A stretch of 39,844 bases of DNA, taken from NCBI GenBank assembly GCA_903844825.1, contig CAIMVC010000458.1, positions 1-39,844 on the forward strand, read 5' to 3'. Numbering within the stretch: the stretch's first letter is position 1; each line of letters begins with the position of its first letter. Positions 24,780-31,954 of this stretch are shown piece by piece. The notes under the pieces are model-generated. The model was not told where the DNA came from. It did not search any database and worked only from the letters and a program-made list of their open reading frames with translations. Source of the stretch: an uncultured Burkholderiales bacterium. GTDB lineage: Bacteria > Pseudomonadota > Gammaproteobacteria > Burkholderiales > Burkholderiaceae_C. The position numbers and the translations under genes were made by a program.

Positions 24780-24814
24780 GTTGTCTCCAAAAAAACAAGG
24801 GAAGGGAAAATCAA

Positions 24815-25759
24815 TCAGTCAACCGAGGGATTGAGCGAAAACGTCTGCACGAGTTGGTCTACCGCCAGAGCCTGGGCAGCAGTCAGGGCCACCAGAGGCG
24901 CCCGCACCCGGAGCCAGCGATTGTCGCCAGATGTTGCTGCCATGATGCCCTTGAGCGCAGGCATCAGCGAAAAATCGTCAAGCGCACGAATCAGCGCCAG
25001 CACGCGGTCACGGTCGGCGACCGTCGTGGCGGCATCGGGCGCGCTCACCAGGCGATGCACCACCCGCGGCATGAAGTTCGCCAGGCCGCTGATGGCACCC
25101 GTGCTGCCACGGCGACCCATTTCCGGCAGATCGGGCTCATAGCCAACGTAGACCGTCATGTCTTTCATGAAGGCGTCGGCCAGACCGACCGAATGCGCCG
25201 TGTTGCAGGCGCTGTCCTTGATGCCCAGGATCGTTTGCGGGTAGGCCGCCTTGAGCGTGGCGATCACAGCGTGCGACAAAGCAACGCCGCTGACCTGAGG
25301 GATGTGATAGAGGTACAGGCGCAGACGATCAGCACCCACGCCCTCGATGACCTGACGATAGCATTCGATGATGCCCTGGTCCGAAACCCCCTTCAAAAAG
25401 AAGGGCGGCAGCATGAGACAGGCATGAACACCCAGATCGACCGCATGGCGGCTCAGCTCAAGCGTTTCAGTCAGGGCCGCGCAGCTCGTCGACACGATGA
25501 TGTTGGCCGCAGAAACCCCACGGCTGATCATCTGCTCAAGGGCCTCACGCCGCTCGACCAGCGAAAAGGAAGGCCCCTCGCCAGTGGTGCCAAACAGCGT
25601 GACACCACCGCATCCGCTGTCCAGCAAGTTGCGGGCATGCTCTGCGAAATGGGCGTGGTCGATCTGCAGCTTGTCGTCCAGGGGCGTGAGCATGGCTGGC
25701 CAGATACCGCGAAAGGCCGCAGCAGATGCTGCAGAGCCAGAAGAGGAAGATGAATTCAA
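24815..25759 (-). CDS. DHDPS/N-acetylneuraminate lyase family aldolase or dehydratase
   Basis: This (beta/alpha)8 class I enzyme has the family's GTTGEG motif (VTLFGTTGEGPSFSLVERRE), the catalytic Tyr in LYLYHIPQVSG and the Schiff-base Lys in ILGIKDSACN. It ends near LMPALKGIMAATSGDNRW. In sugar-oxidation loci, members act on 2-keto-3-deoxy acids, either cleaving them to pyruvate plus an aldehyde or dehydrating them. The start is read as TTG at 25759: GGAG lies 8 nt upstream, and the codon overlaps the gntR stop as TTGA, giving 314 residues. A GTG at 25780 would add seven residues. The window context does not decide between lysine synthesis and sugar catabolism by motif alone, but the operon strongly favours catabolism. 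Confidence 0.88.
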   Translation of the reverse strand: MNSSSSSGSAASAAAFRGIWPAMLTPLDDKLQIDHAHFAEHARNLLDSGCGGVTLFGTTGEGPSFSLVERREALEQMISRGVSAANIIVSTSCAALTETLELSRHAVDLGVHACLMLPPFFLKGVSDQGIIECYRQVIEGVGADRLRLYLYHIPQVSGVALSHAVIATLKAAYPQTILGIKDSACNTAHSVGLADAFMKDMTVYVGYEPDLPEMGRRGSTGAISGLANFMPRVVHRLVSAPDAATTVADRDRVLALIRALDDFSLMPALKGIMAATSGDNRWLRVRAPLVALTAAQALAVDQLVQTFSLNPSVD

Positions 25760-26463
25760 ACGAGTTTCTCCGATGACCACGGCATGTCGGGGCGTGGCAA
25801 CCCAAGTACGCGTCGGTGCGCACTTTCAATGTGGTGCGTCAGGCGCTGCGCGACGGCCACGGTGTCGCGTTGCTTGAGCGCGTCGATAAACCACAGATGC
25901 TCTTCCATGGCCGGCAGCAAGACCTCGGCGCTGAGTGTTGTGCCCTCGAGCTTGATCAGACGCACGCGCAAGCTGTTGATACGGTAGACGTCCGAGATCA
26001 GCTCGTTGTGCGAGGCATCAATCATCAGGTCGTGCAGGCCCCAATCGACCATGGTCGCGTCCGACAGCAAGGTGTCGTCAATCACCCCACTGCGAGCGCG
26101 CCGGACGATGGCCAGGTGCGCCTCTTCGATCGCGCGCAAATCGGCGTCTGACACGCTGGCGGCAAAGCGCACTGCGGCCTCGCGCTCGAGCAGCAGGCGC
26201 AACTGAAAGGCGTTATTGATGAGTTTGAGGTCGACGTGGGCAATCTGCAGCCCCCGCTGCGGCACGGTGCGCAGCAAGCCTTCGGCCTCCAGACGAGGGA
26301 TCAGTTCCCGCACCGCACCCAGCGGCATTCCGATCAGCTGCATCAACTCGCGCTGCGAAATAAATTGACCGGGCCGGATATTGGCCGCCACGATCTGCTG
26401 CTGAAAGCTCGCATAAGCCTGGGCCCGCAAACTCGCGACCGACGAACGTGCCGGGCTAGTCAT
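25756..26463 (-). CDS. GntR-family regulator (FadR/FCD subgroup)
   Basis: This 235-residue transcription factor has an N-terminal winged helix (RPGQFISQRELMQLIGMPLG, VRELIPRLEAEGLLRTVPQR) and a C-terminal helical FCD ligand domain. The FCD domain shows LRLLLEREAAVRFAASVSDAD and metal-site histidines in LHDLMIDASHNELI and LTHHIESAHRR. FCD regulators of sugar-acid operons are usually repressors released by the substrate or a 2-keto-3-deoxy intermediate. The start at 26463 overlaps the fucU stop by 8 bp. It is the natural regulator of the two divergent operons; a candidate operator is at 27008-27033. Confidence 0.9.
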   Translation of the reverse strand: MTSPARSSVASLRAQAYASFQQQIVAANIRPGQFISQRELMQLIGMPLGAVRELIPRLEAEGLLRTVPQRGLQIAHVDLKLINNAFQLRLLLEREAAVRFAASVSDADLRAIEEAHLAIVRRARSGVIDDTLLSDATMVDWGLHDLMIDASHNELISDVYRINSLRVRLIKLEGTTLSAEVLLPAMEEHLWFIDALKQRDTVAVAQRLTHHIESAHRRVLGLPRPDMPWSSEKLV

Positions 26464-26905
26464 TGGCATCTTCAGCCACCACACCCTTACGCAGCAAGAT
26501 ATTGCCGTATTTGCGCTGCTCCCCCGTACGCAGGATGAGAAATGCGGCGCTGGCCTGCTGGTAAAACGCGTGCCGCTCCAGCCCCACAGGCGGCTCCTCG
26601 CCAGCGGCCATCAAAACCGCCTTGAATTCGGTCACCGGCGGCGGCACAGCGGACACATCACCCACCACCTGCATGGTACGCAAGGGGTTTGCCACAAAGT
26701 CATCTACCGGCAGCAAGCGCAATACTGCGCGCAGGGCCGTTGGTGCATCGACCCCGGCCAGATCAACCAGCCGGGCGCCCGAGGCTGCCGCCAACCGAGC
26801 CGCCGGGAAGTTGGCGTCGACAATCGCCACGTCGTCCCCGTGACCCATGCTGGCCAATGCGTGCAGCGCATCAGGCGTCAAAATGGAGGGAATATGTTTG
26901 AGCAT
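26456..26905 (-). CDS. fucU: L-fucose mutarotase (RbsD/FucU family)
   Basis: This 149-residue RbsD/FucU protein interconverts sugar anomers. The start motif MLKHIPSILTPDALHALASM is followed by GHGDDVAIVDANFPA with the catalytic His22. DFVANPLRTMQVVG, FYQQASAAFLILRTGEQRKYGN and the terminal ILLRKGV are FucU-type. It would supply the anomer that the divergent dehydrogenase prefers. It is the first gene of the minus-strand sugar operon. The longer in-frame start at 26956 is less likely, because homology begins at 26905. Confidence 0.92.
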   Translation of the reverse strand: MLKHIPSILTPDALHALASMGHGDDVAIVDANFPAARLAAASGARLVDLAGVDAPTALRAVLRLLPVDDFVANPLRTMQVVGDVSAVPPPVTEFKAVLMAAGEEPPVGLERHAFYQQASAAFLILRTGEQRKYGNILLRKGVVAEDAND

Positions 26906-27057
26906 GGCGTGCGATAGGCAAGGTGACAAGGAACCAACAAAGAGACAACTGAGCACGGTTTGAAAGCACGGCTTTTAAAAAGCGCGGGTTTTTACCCCCA
27001 AAACTGCTGACATGTTAGTCATAAAATGATGACCTTCGTACCGTGGAAACCCTGAGC
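26906..27057. promoter_or_regulatory. Divergent sugar-operon control region with candidate GntR operator
   Basis: Three evenly spaced half sites occur at 27008-27033: TGAC-6nt-GTCA (27008-27021) and GTCAT-6nt-ATGAC (27018-27033), sharing the central GTCA. They lie 24-50 bp upstream of the dehydrogenase start. This is the kind of short dyad used by FadR-type GntR proteins, although the spacing differs from the classical consensus. No clear -35/-10 pair could be fixed on either strand. Confidence 0.45.
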
Positions 27058-28086
27058 ATGTCCCGTTTTTTTCCTTCTGCTATTGCCGGTGATCTCCGCC
27101 TGGGTCTGGGTGGCGCGGCCCTAGGCAATCTGTTTGCCACGGTCAGCGGCGCGCAGGCAAGCGAGCTGTTGCAAGCGGCCTGGCAAAGTGGCTGCCGCAC
27201 GTTTGATACCGCCCCGCACTACGGCCACGGACGCTCCGAACGCCGGCTTGGGGACAGCTTGCGAGAGCACGCACCAGACGCTTATTGCCTGTCCAGCAAG
27301 GTCGGCAGACTGCTCACACCCAACGCGCAGGCCCTGCCCGACCAACACGGCTACCGCCAGGTGCTGCCCTTTGACCAGCACTGGGACTACAGCGCCAGCG
27401 GCGTGCGCCGCAGCATTGAAGACAGCCTGCAGCGCATGGGTTTGCCGCGGCTGGATGTGGTCTATGTGCATGACCCCGACCCCGCCTGCCATGGCGCGCA
27501 GGCCCCCGCCGTGCTGCGCCAGGTCATGGAAGAGACCCTGCCCGCCCTGCAGCAACTCAAACACGAAGGTTTGATCAAGGCCGTCGGCCTGGGTCTGAAC
27601 GACGAACAAGTCGCGCTGCAGGTGCTGCGCCACGCGGACCTTGACACGCTTTTGCTGGCAGGCCGCTACAGCCTGCTGGACCACAGCGCGCTGCCTGAAT
27701 TGCTGCCCTTGTGCCAGCGCAAAGGCGTGCGCATCGCGCTGGGCGGCGTGTTCAATTCCGGCATTCTGGCCACGGGCACCCGAGGCCCCAACGGTACGGG
27801 CACGCCACTTTTTAATTACGCTGCAGCGGCACCCGAACAGTTGGCGCGAGCTCAAAAAATCGAGGCCCTCTGCAGCGACCATGCGGTGCCGCTTCGCGCT
27901 GCTGCACTGCAGTTTCCAATGGCGCATGCTGCCATCGACATCATCTTGCTGGGCGCCCGCCATGCCGACGAATGGACTGATGGCCTGGCCATGATGCGCC
28001 ACCCCTGCCCGCCCGACTTCTGGCAGGCTTTGCGCCAGGCCGCTTTGGTGCCCGAGACTGCGCCACTGCCCGGAGACAACGCATGA
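27058..28086 (+). CDS. Aldo/keto reductase, L-fucose/D-threo-aldose 1-dehydrogenase type
   Basis: This 342-residue AKR has the catalytic tetrad visible: Asp50 and Tyr55 (FDTAPHYGHGRSERRLG), Lys81 (SSKVGR) and His138 (VVYVHDPD). GVFNSGILATG and the C-terminal LRAAALQFPMAHAAIDIILLG fit the D-threo-aldose 1-dehydrogenase group, which oxidises L-fucose, D-arabinose or L-xylose to the lactone using NAD(P)+. Placement opposite fucU and before a lactonase supports this role. The ATG at 27058 was chosen; a GTG at 27043 is in frame. Its stop overlaps the next gene (ATGA). Confidence 0.88.
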   Translation: MSRFFPSAIAGDLRLGLGGAALGNLFATVSGAQASELLQAAWQSGCRTFDTAPHYGHGRSERRLGDSLREHAPDAYCLSSKVGRLLTPNAQALPDQHGYRQVLPFDQHWDYSASGVRRSIEDSLQRMGLPRLDVVYVHDPDPACHGAQAPAVLRQVMEETLPALQQLKHEGLIKAVGLGLNDEQVALQVLRHADLDTLLLAGRYSLLDHSALPELLPLCQRKGVRIALGGVFNSGILATGTRGPNGTGTPLFNYAAAAPEQLARAQKIEALCSDHAVPLRAAALQFPMAHAAIDIILLGARHADEWTDGLAMMRHPCPPDFWQALRQAALVPETAPLPGDNA

Positions 28087-28922
28087 TCGACGCCCACTTT
28101 CACAGCTGGCAACTCGCACGCGGCGACTACGGCTGGCTGACACCGTCGTTGGCGCCGCTGTACCGCGATGTGCAGATTGCCGACTGGCAAGCCCAGGCAG
28201 CGCCGCTTGGCGTGACGGGTGGCGTGCTGGTTCAAGCCGCGCCGACCGAGGCGGAAACCTGGTTTTTATTGCGCCAGGCCGACGCTGCGAGCGACGGGCC
28301 CGGTCAGCCGGCCGTATTGGGCGTCGTCGGCTGGGTCGACCTGCTGGCTGCCGACGCGGTGCAGCGCATTGAGCGCCTGGCGCAGGAACCCAAGCTCAAG
28401 GGCTTGCGGCCCATGCTGCAGGACTTAAGCGACCCGGACTGGATTCTTCAAGACCGGCTGAGGCCGGCGATACAGGCCATGGTGGACTGCCATCTGGTCT
28501 TTGACGCTTTGATCAAGCCCGCTCATTTGCCGCGCATCCTGACCCTGGCGCAGCGCTTTCCCGATCTGCGCTTGGTCATTGACCATGCCGCCAAGCCAGA
28601 CATTGCCACCAAGCAGTGGCAACCCTGGGCCGACCAACTGAGCCAACTGGCGACGCAAACGCAGGCCAACTGCAAGCTGTCCGGCCTGCTCACCGAGGCT
28701 GGCCCCAATCCGGCACCCGATGCGGCCAGGCGCTGGTGCGAACACGTGTTGCACAGCTTCGGCGCCGAGCGGCTGATGTGGGGCAGCGACTGGCCGGTGC
28801 TGGAACTCGCCGGCCGCTACGCGCCCTGGCTGCACGAGGTTCAAGCCCTCACCGGCGAGCAGGACAGCGCAGCCAGCCAGGCCATTTTTGACGGCACGGC
28901 CCGGCGGATCTACCGGCTTTAA
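28083..28922 (+). CDS. Amidohydrolase-family sugar lactonase (L-fucono-1,5-lactonase-like)
   Basis: This 279-residue TIM-barrel hydrolase belongs to the amidohydrolase_2 family (COG3618). It has the metal-binding start MIDAHFHSW (His5 and His7), GLRPMLQDLSDPDWIL, the barrel His in LRLVIDHAAKPDI and the catalytic Asp in RLMWGSDWPVLEL. Family members hydrolyse L-fucono-, L-rhamnono- and related lactones. It is translationally coupled to the dehydrogenase, so it should open the lactone that enzyme makes. The exact sugar is not determined. Confidence 0.88.
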   Translation: MIDAHFHSWQLARGDYGWLTPSLAPLYRDVQIADWQAQAAPLGVTGGVLVQAAPTEAETWFLLRQADAASDGPGQPAVLGVVGWVDLLAADAVQRIERLAQEPKLKGLRPMLQDLSDPDWILQDRLRPAIQAMVDCHLVFDALIKPAHLPRILTLAQRFPDLRLVIDHAAKPDIATKQWQPWADQLSQLATQTQANCKLSGLLTEAGPNPAPDAARRWCEHVLHSFGAERLMWGSDWPVLELAGRYAPWLHEVQALTGEQDSAASQAIFDGTARRIYRL

Positions 28923-28987
28923 TTACTCCGCGTCTTGCTCCTTAGAGTCGACCCCATCCGATTGACTTTTACGCTTTAAAAAACATC

Positions 28988-30196
28988 ATGACCCAGACTC
29001 AAGCGCTGAACCTTGACGCCACCTTCACCCTACCACAGGACTCCGAACGCGCCACCCTCATCGGCCGTCTCTGGCAGCCAGGCCTGGGCCCGACCTTGGT
29101 GCTGTTGTCGCAGGGTCGGCTGCTTGATGCATCGACTGTGGCCGCCACCTGCAGCCAGCTGATCAATCTGGACGAGCCCGTCAAGGCCCTGCAGGCCGCG
29201 CTAGCCGCCGGGCAGCTGCCATCTGTTGCCCGCCTGAGCGATGTACTGGCCAACAGCAACGAGGCCGGGCGCGACACAACACAGCCCTGGCTGCTGGCGC
29301 CCTGCGATCTGCAAACAGTCAAGGCCAGCGGCGTGACCTTCGTGGCCAGCCTGCTCGAGCGCGTGATCGAGGAACAAGCCCGCGGCGACGCCAGCCGAGC
29401 CGATGTCATCCGCCGTGAACTCGGTATCATTTTGGGCGATAACCTGCGCGGCATCGTGCCCGGCTCGGCTGAGGCCGCACGCGTCAAGGAGGTGCTCATT
29501 TCCCGAGGCGCCTGGTCGCAATACCTTGAGGTAGGCATCGGGCCTGACGCCGAAATATTCACCAAGGCACCCGTGTTGTCAGCGGTAGGCACTGGCGCCG
29601 ACGTCGGCATACACCCGGGCTCGGCCTGGAACAACCCCGAACCCGAAATCGTGCTGGCCATCAACGCCCGCGCCCAGGTGAGAGGCGCCAGCCTGGGCAA
29701 CGACGTGAACTTGCGTGACGTAGAAGGGCGCAGCGCACTGCTGCTGGGAAAGGCCAAGGACAACAATGCCTCCTGCGCCATCGGGCCCTTCATACGTCTG
29801 TTCGATGCGCAGTTTGGCATCGAGGACGTGCGTCAAAGCGAACTCACGCTGACCGTGCGGGGGCCGGAAGGCTTTGAGATGCATGGCAGCAGTTCCATGT
29901 CGCAAATCAGCCGCGATCCGCTGAGCATCGTGAGCCAACTCATGGGACCCCATCACCAGTACCCTGACGGCGCCATGCTGTTTCTGGGCACCATGTTCGC
30001 CCCCTCCCAGGACCGCCTCGGACCGGGCCAGGGTTTTACGCATGTCGTCGGTGACGTAGTCACCGTGTCGAGCCCGGCCCTGGGTGGGCTGGTCAACCGC
30101 GTCCAGCATTCAGACCAGGCCGCCCCTTGGCGCTTTGGCCTGACCGAGCTCATGCTCAACCTCGCCAAGCGGGGGCTGCTGGGCACCAGCGCCTGA
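28988..30196 (+). CDS. XylX-like FAH-family 2-keto-3-deoxy sugar-acid dehydratase
   Basis: This 402-residue fumarylacetoacetase-superfamily protein resembles Caulobacter XylX (2-keto-3-deoxy-D-xylonate dehydratase) from end to end, as far as I can recall that sequence. Conserved blocks are VKASGVTFVASLLERVIEEQ, WSQYLEVGIGPDAEIFTKAP, WNNPEPEIVLAINA with metal-binding Glu residues, ASLGNDVNLRDVEGRSALLL, and AKDNNASCAIGPFIRLFD. XylX-type enzymes dehydrate a 2-keto-3-deoxypentonate to alpha-ketoglutarate semialdehyde. Here the substrate would be the pentonate or fuconate intermediate formed after the lactonase and an acid dehydratase not seen in the window. It lies 65 bp after the lactonase gene, with no strong SD. 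It ends against the convergent sulP gene. Confidence 0.85.
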   Translation: MTQTQALNLDATFTLPQDSERATLIGRLWQPGLGPTLVLLSQGRLLDASTVAATCSQLINLDEPVKALQAALAAGQLPSVARLSDVLANSNEAGRDTTQPWLLAPCDLQTVKASGVTFVASLLERVIEEQARGDASRADVIRRELGIILGDNLRGIVPGSAEAARVKEVLISRGAWSQYLEVGIGPDAEIFTKAPVLSAVGTGADVGIHPGSAWNNPEPEIVLAINARAQVRGASLGNDVNLRDVEGRSALLLGKAKDNNASCAIGPFIRLFDAQFGIEDVRQSELTLTVRGPEGFEMHGSSSMSQISRDPLSIVSQLMGPHHQYPDGAMLFLGTMFAPSQDRLGPGQGFTHVVGDVVTVSSPALGGLVNRVQHSDQAAPWRFGLTELMLNLAKRGLLGTSA

Positions 30197-30202
30197 GCCG
30201 GC

Positions 30203-31954
30203 TCAAACGGCAGAGGCGCGCTCGATCTCGGGTGTGAGTTCGTGGATGGCCTGGAACTGGGTCAAAAACACCCTGCCACTGAGCCCGCGCAAAAAGTGGG
30301 TCGTTTTCAAGCGATCCATGACGGGGCCCTTGACCTCGCTCAGGTGCAAGGCAATACCTGAATCACGAAGTCTCTTTTCAATGGCCTCGAGGCTCTCCAG
30401 CGCGCTGGCATCAATGTCATTGATCGCCGAACACTGAAGTACCACATGCGCCAGTTCGGGGTGGCTGGCGACCGCCTCGTTGACTCGGTCCTCCAGCGCC
30501 CGGGAGTTGGCGAAATAAAGACTTTCATCAACCCGCAGGCTGACAAGCCTGGGGCTGACGAGGACCGAGTGGCGCAACACATTACGAAAATGCTCGGTGC
30601 CAGGAATAAGACCGACTTCTGCGATATGCGGCCGGCTGGTTCTGAACAGGTACAGCGCCAAAGAAACACCGACCCCCACCACCAGGCCCGTTTCAACACC
30701 CATCGTCAGCGTCACCAACAGCGTCGCCAGGGCCGCGACAAAATCGGCTTTGGAATAGGCCCAGGTTCTCTTGAGAATACCTAAATCAACCAGCGACAGC
30801 ACAGCCACCACGATGGTGGCTGCCAGCGTTGCCTGCGGCAAAAAATACAGGGCCGGCGTGAGCAACAAAGAAGCCAGGGTGATGCCCACGGCGGTGAACA
30901 CGCCAGCGGCCGGCGTCTGCGCTCCGGCATCAAAGTTCACGACCGAACGCGCAAACCCACCAGTCACAGGAAAGCCGCCCGTCAAAGCCGCCGAGAGGTT
31001 GCTCGCACCCAGTGCCACGAGTTCCTGGTCAGGCTCGATGCGCTGGCGTCTTTTGGCCGCCAGCGTCTGCCCCACCGAGACCGACTCGACAAAGCCCACC
31101 ACGCTGATAAGTAGCGCAGGAACCGCCAACGCTTTCCAAAGTGCCAGATCCCACAGCGGCAGCGTCAGAGGCGGTAGACCCTGGGGTACCGCCCCCACGA
31201 TTTTCAGGCCCTGCGCCTGCCAGTCAAAAAACCAGGTCAGCAGCGCCGTCACTGCGATGGCCGCCACGGGGCCAGCCTTGGCCAGCACATCGGCGGCTCT
31301 GGCCTGGAGGCCGAAACGCACCAGCAAAGGCTTCAAGCCCTTGCGCACCCAAAACAAGAAAACAGTGGCCAGGACGCCCACGGACAAGGTCAGGAAGTGG
31401 GTCTGCGGCAGTTGCCGGACCAGCGCCTGAATCAGGTCGACGAAGTTATGACCCTCTGCCTTCACGCCCATGATGGTCTTGATCTGGCTGGCTGCGATCA
31501 ACAGACCCGAAGCAGAAATAAAGCCCGAGATAACCGGATGACTCAAGAAATTGGCCAGAAATCCCAGCCGCAAAACGCCCATCAACACCAGCATCCCGCC
31601 AGACATGAATGCCAGCGTGATAGCCACGGCCCAATAAGCCTGGGAGCCAACCGCCGCGTGCTCGCCAATGGCTGCGGCCGTCATGAGCGAGACCACTGCC
31701 ACCGGCCCCACCGCCAGCACGCGGCTGGTGCCGAAGATGGCATACAAGAGCAGGGGCGCCACGCTGGCGTACAAGCCCACTTCAGGCGGCAGCCCCGCGA
31801 GCAAGGCATAGGCCAGGCTCTGCGGGATCAGCATGACGGTCACGATCAGGGCGGCCACCAGGTCGCTGACCAGGGTGCTCCGGTCGTAGTGGCGCCCCCA
31901 TTGCAGAACAGGAAGAGAAGGCAAATACCTGGCGAGCGACATGGCCGGACGCAT
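30203..31954 (-). CDS. SulP-family anion permease with STAS domain
   Basis: This 583-residue SLC26/SulP transporter has the N-terminal signature near LVAALIVTVMLIPQSLAYAL followed by GLPPEVGLYASVAPLLLYAI. A long membrane domain follows (GFVESVSVGQTLAAKRRQRI, ALTGGFPVTGGFARSVVNFD). The C-terminal STAS domain begins near VLVSPRLVSLRVDESLYFAN and includes LQCSAINDIDASALESLEAI. SulP proteins import sulfate or exchange other anions. As the last gene of the sulfide-detox operon it may move sulfite, sulfate or thiosulfate. The ATG at 31954 shares its A with the stop of the SQR fusion (TGATG), so it is translationally coupled. A start at 31984 would intrude into that gene. Confidence 0.92.
   Translation of the reverse strand: MRPAMSLARYLPSLPVLQWGRHYDRSTLVSDLVAALIVTVMLIPQSLAYALLAGLPPEVGLYASVAPLLLYAIFGTSRVLAVGPVAVVSLMTAAAIGEHAAVGSQAYWAVAITLAFMSGGMLVLMGVLRLGFLANFLSHPVISGFISASGLLIAASQIKTIMGVKAEGHNFVDLIQALVRQLPQTHFLTLSVGVLATVFLFWVRKGLKPLLVRFGLQARAADVLAKAGPVAAIAVTALLTWFFDWQAQGLKIVGAVPQGLPPLTLPLWDLALWKALAVPALLISVVGFVESVSVGQTLAAKRRQRIEPDQELVALGASNLSAALTGGFPVTGGFARSVVNFDAGAQTPAAGVFTAVGITLASLLLTPALYFLPQATLAATIVVAVLSLVDLGILKRTWAYSKADFVAALATLLVTLTMGVETGLVVGVGVSLALYLFRTSRPHIAEVGLIPGTEHFRNVLRHSVLVSPRLVSLRVDESLYFANSRALEDRVNEAVASHPELAHVVLQCSAINDIDASALESLEAIEKRLRDSGIALHLSEVKGPVMDRLKTTHFLRGLSGRVFLTQFQAIHELTPEIERASAV

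Noticed and set aside
23559..25142. Long plus-strand open frame (527 codons) opposite dctQ/dctP and the DHDPS-family gene
   Set aside because: It covers parts of three well-recognised minus-strand genes and its His/Gln/Arg-rich product has no domain signature.
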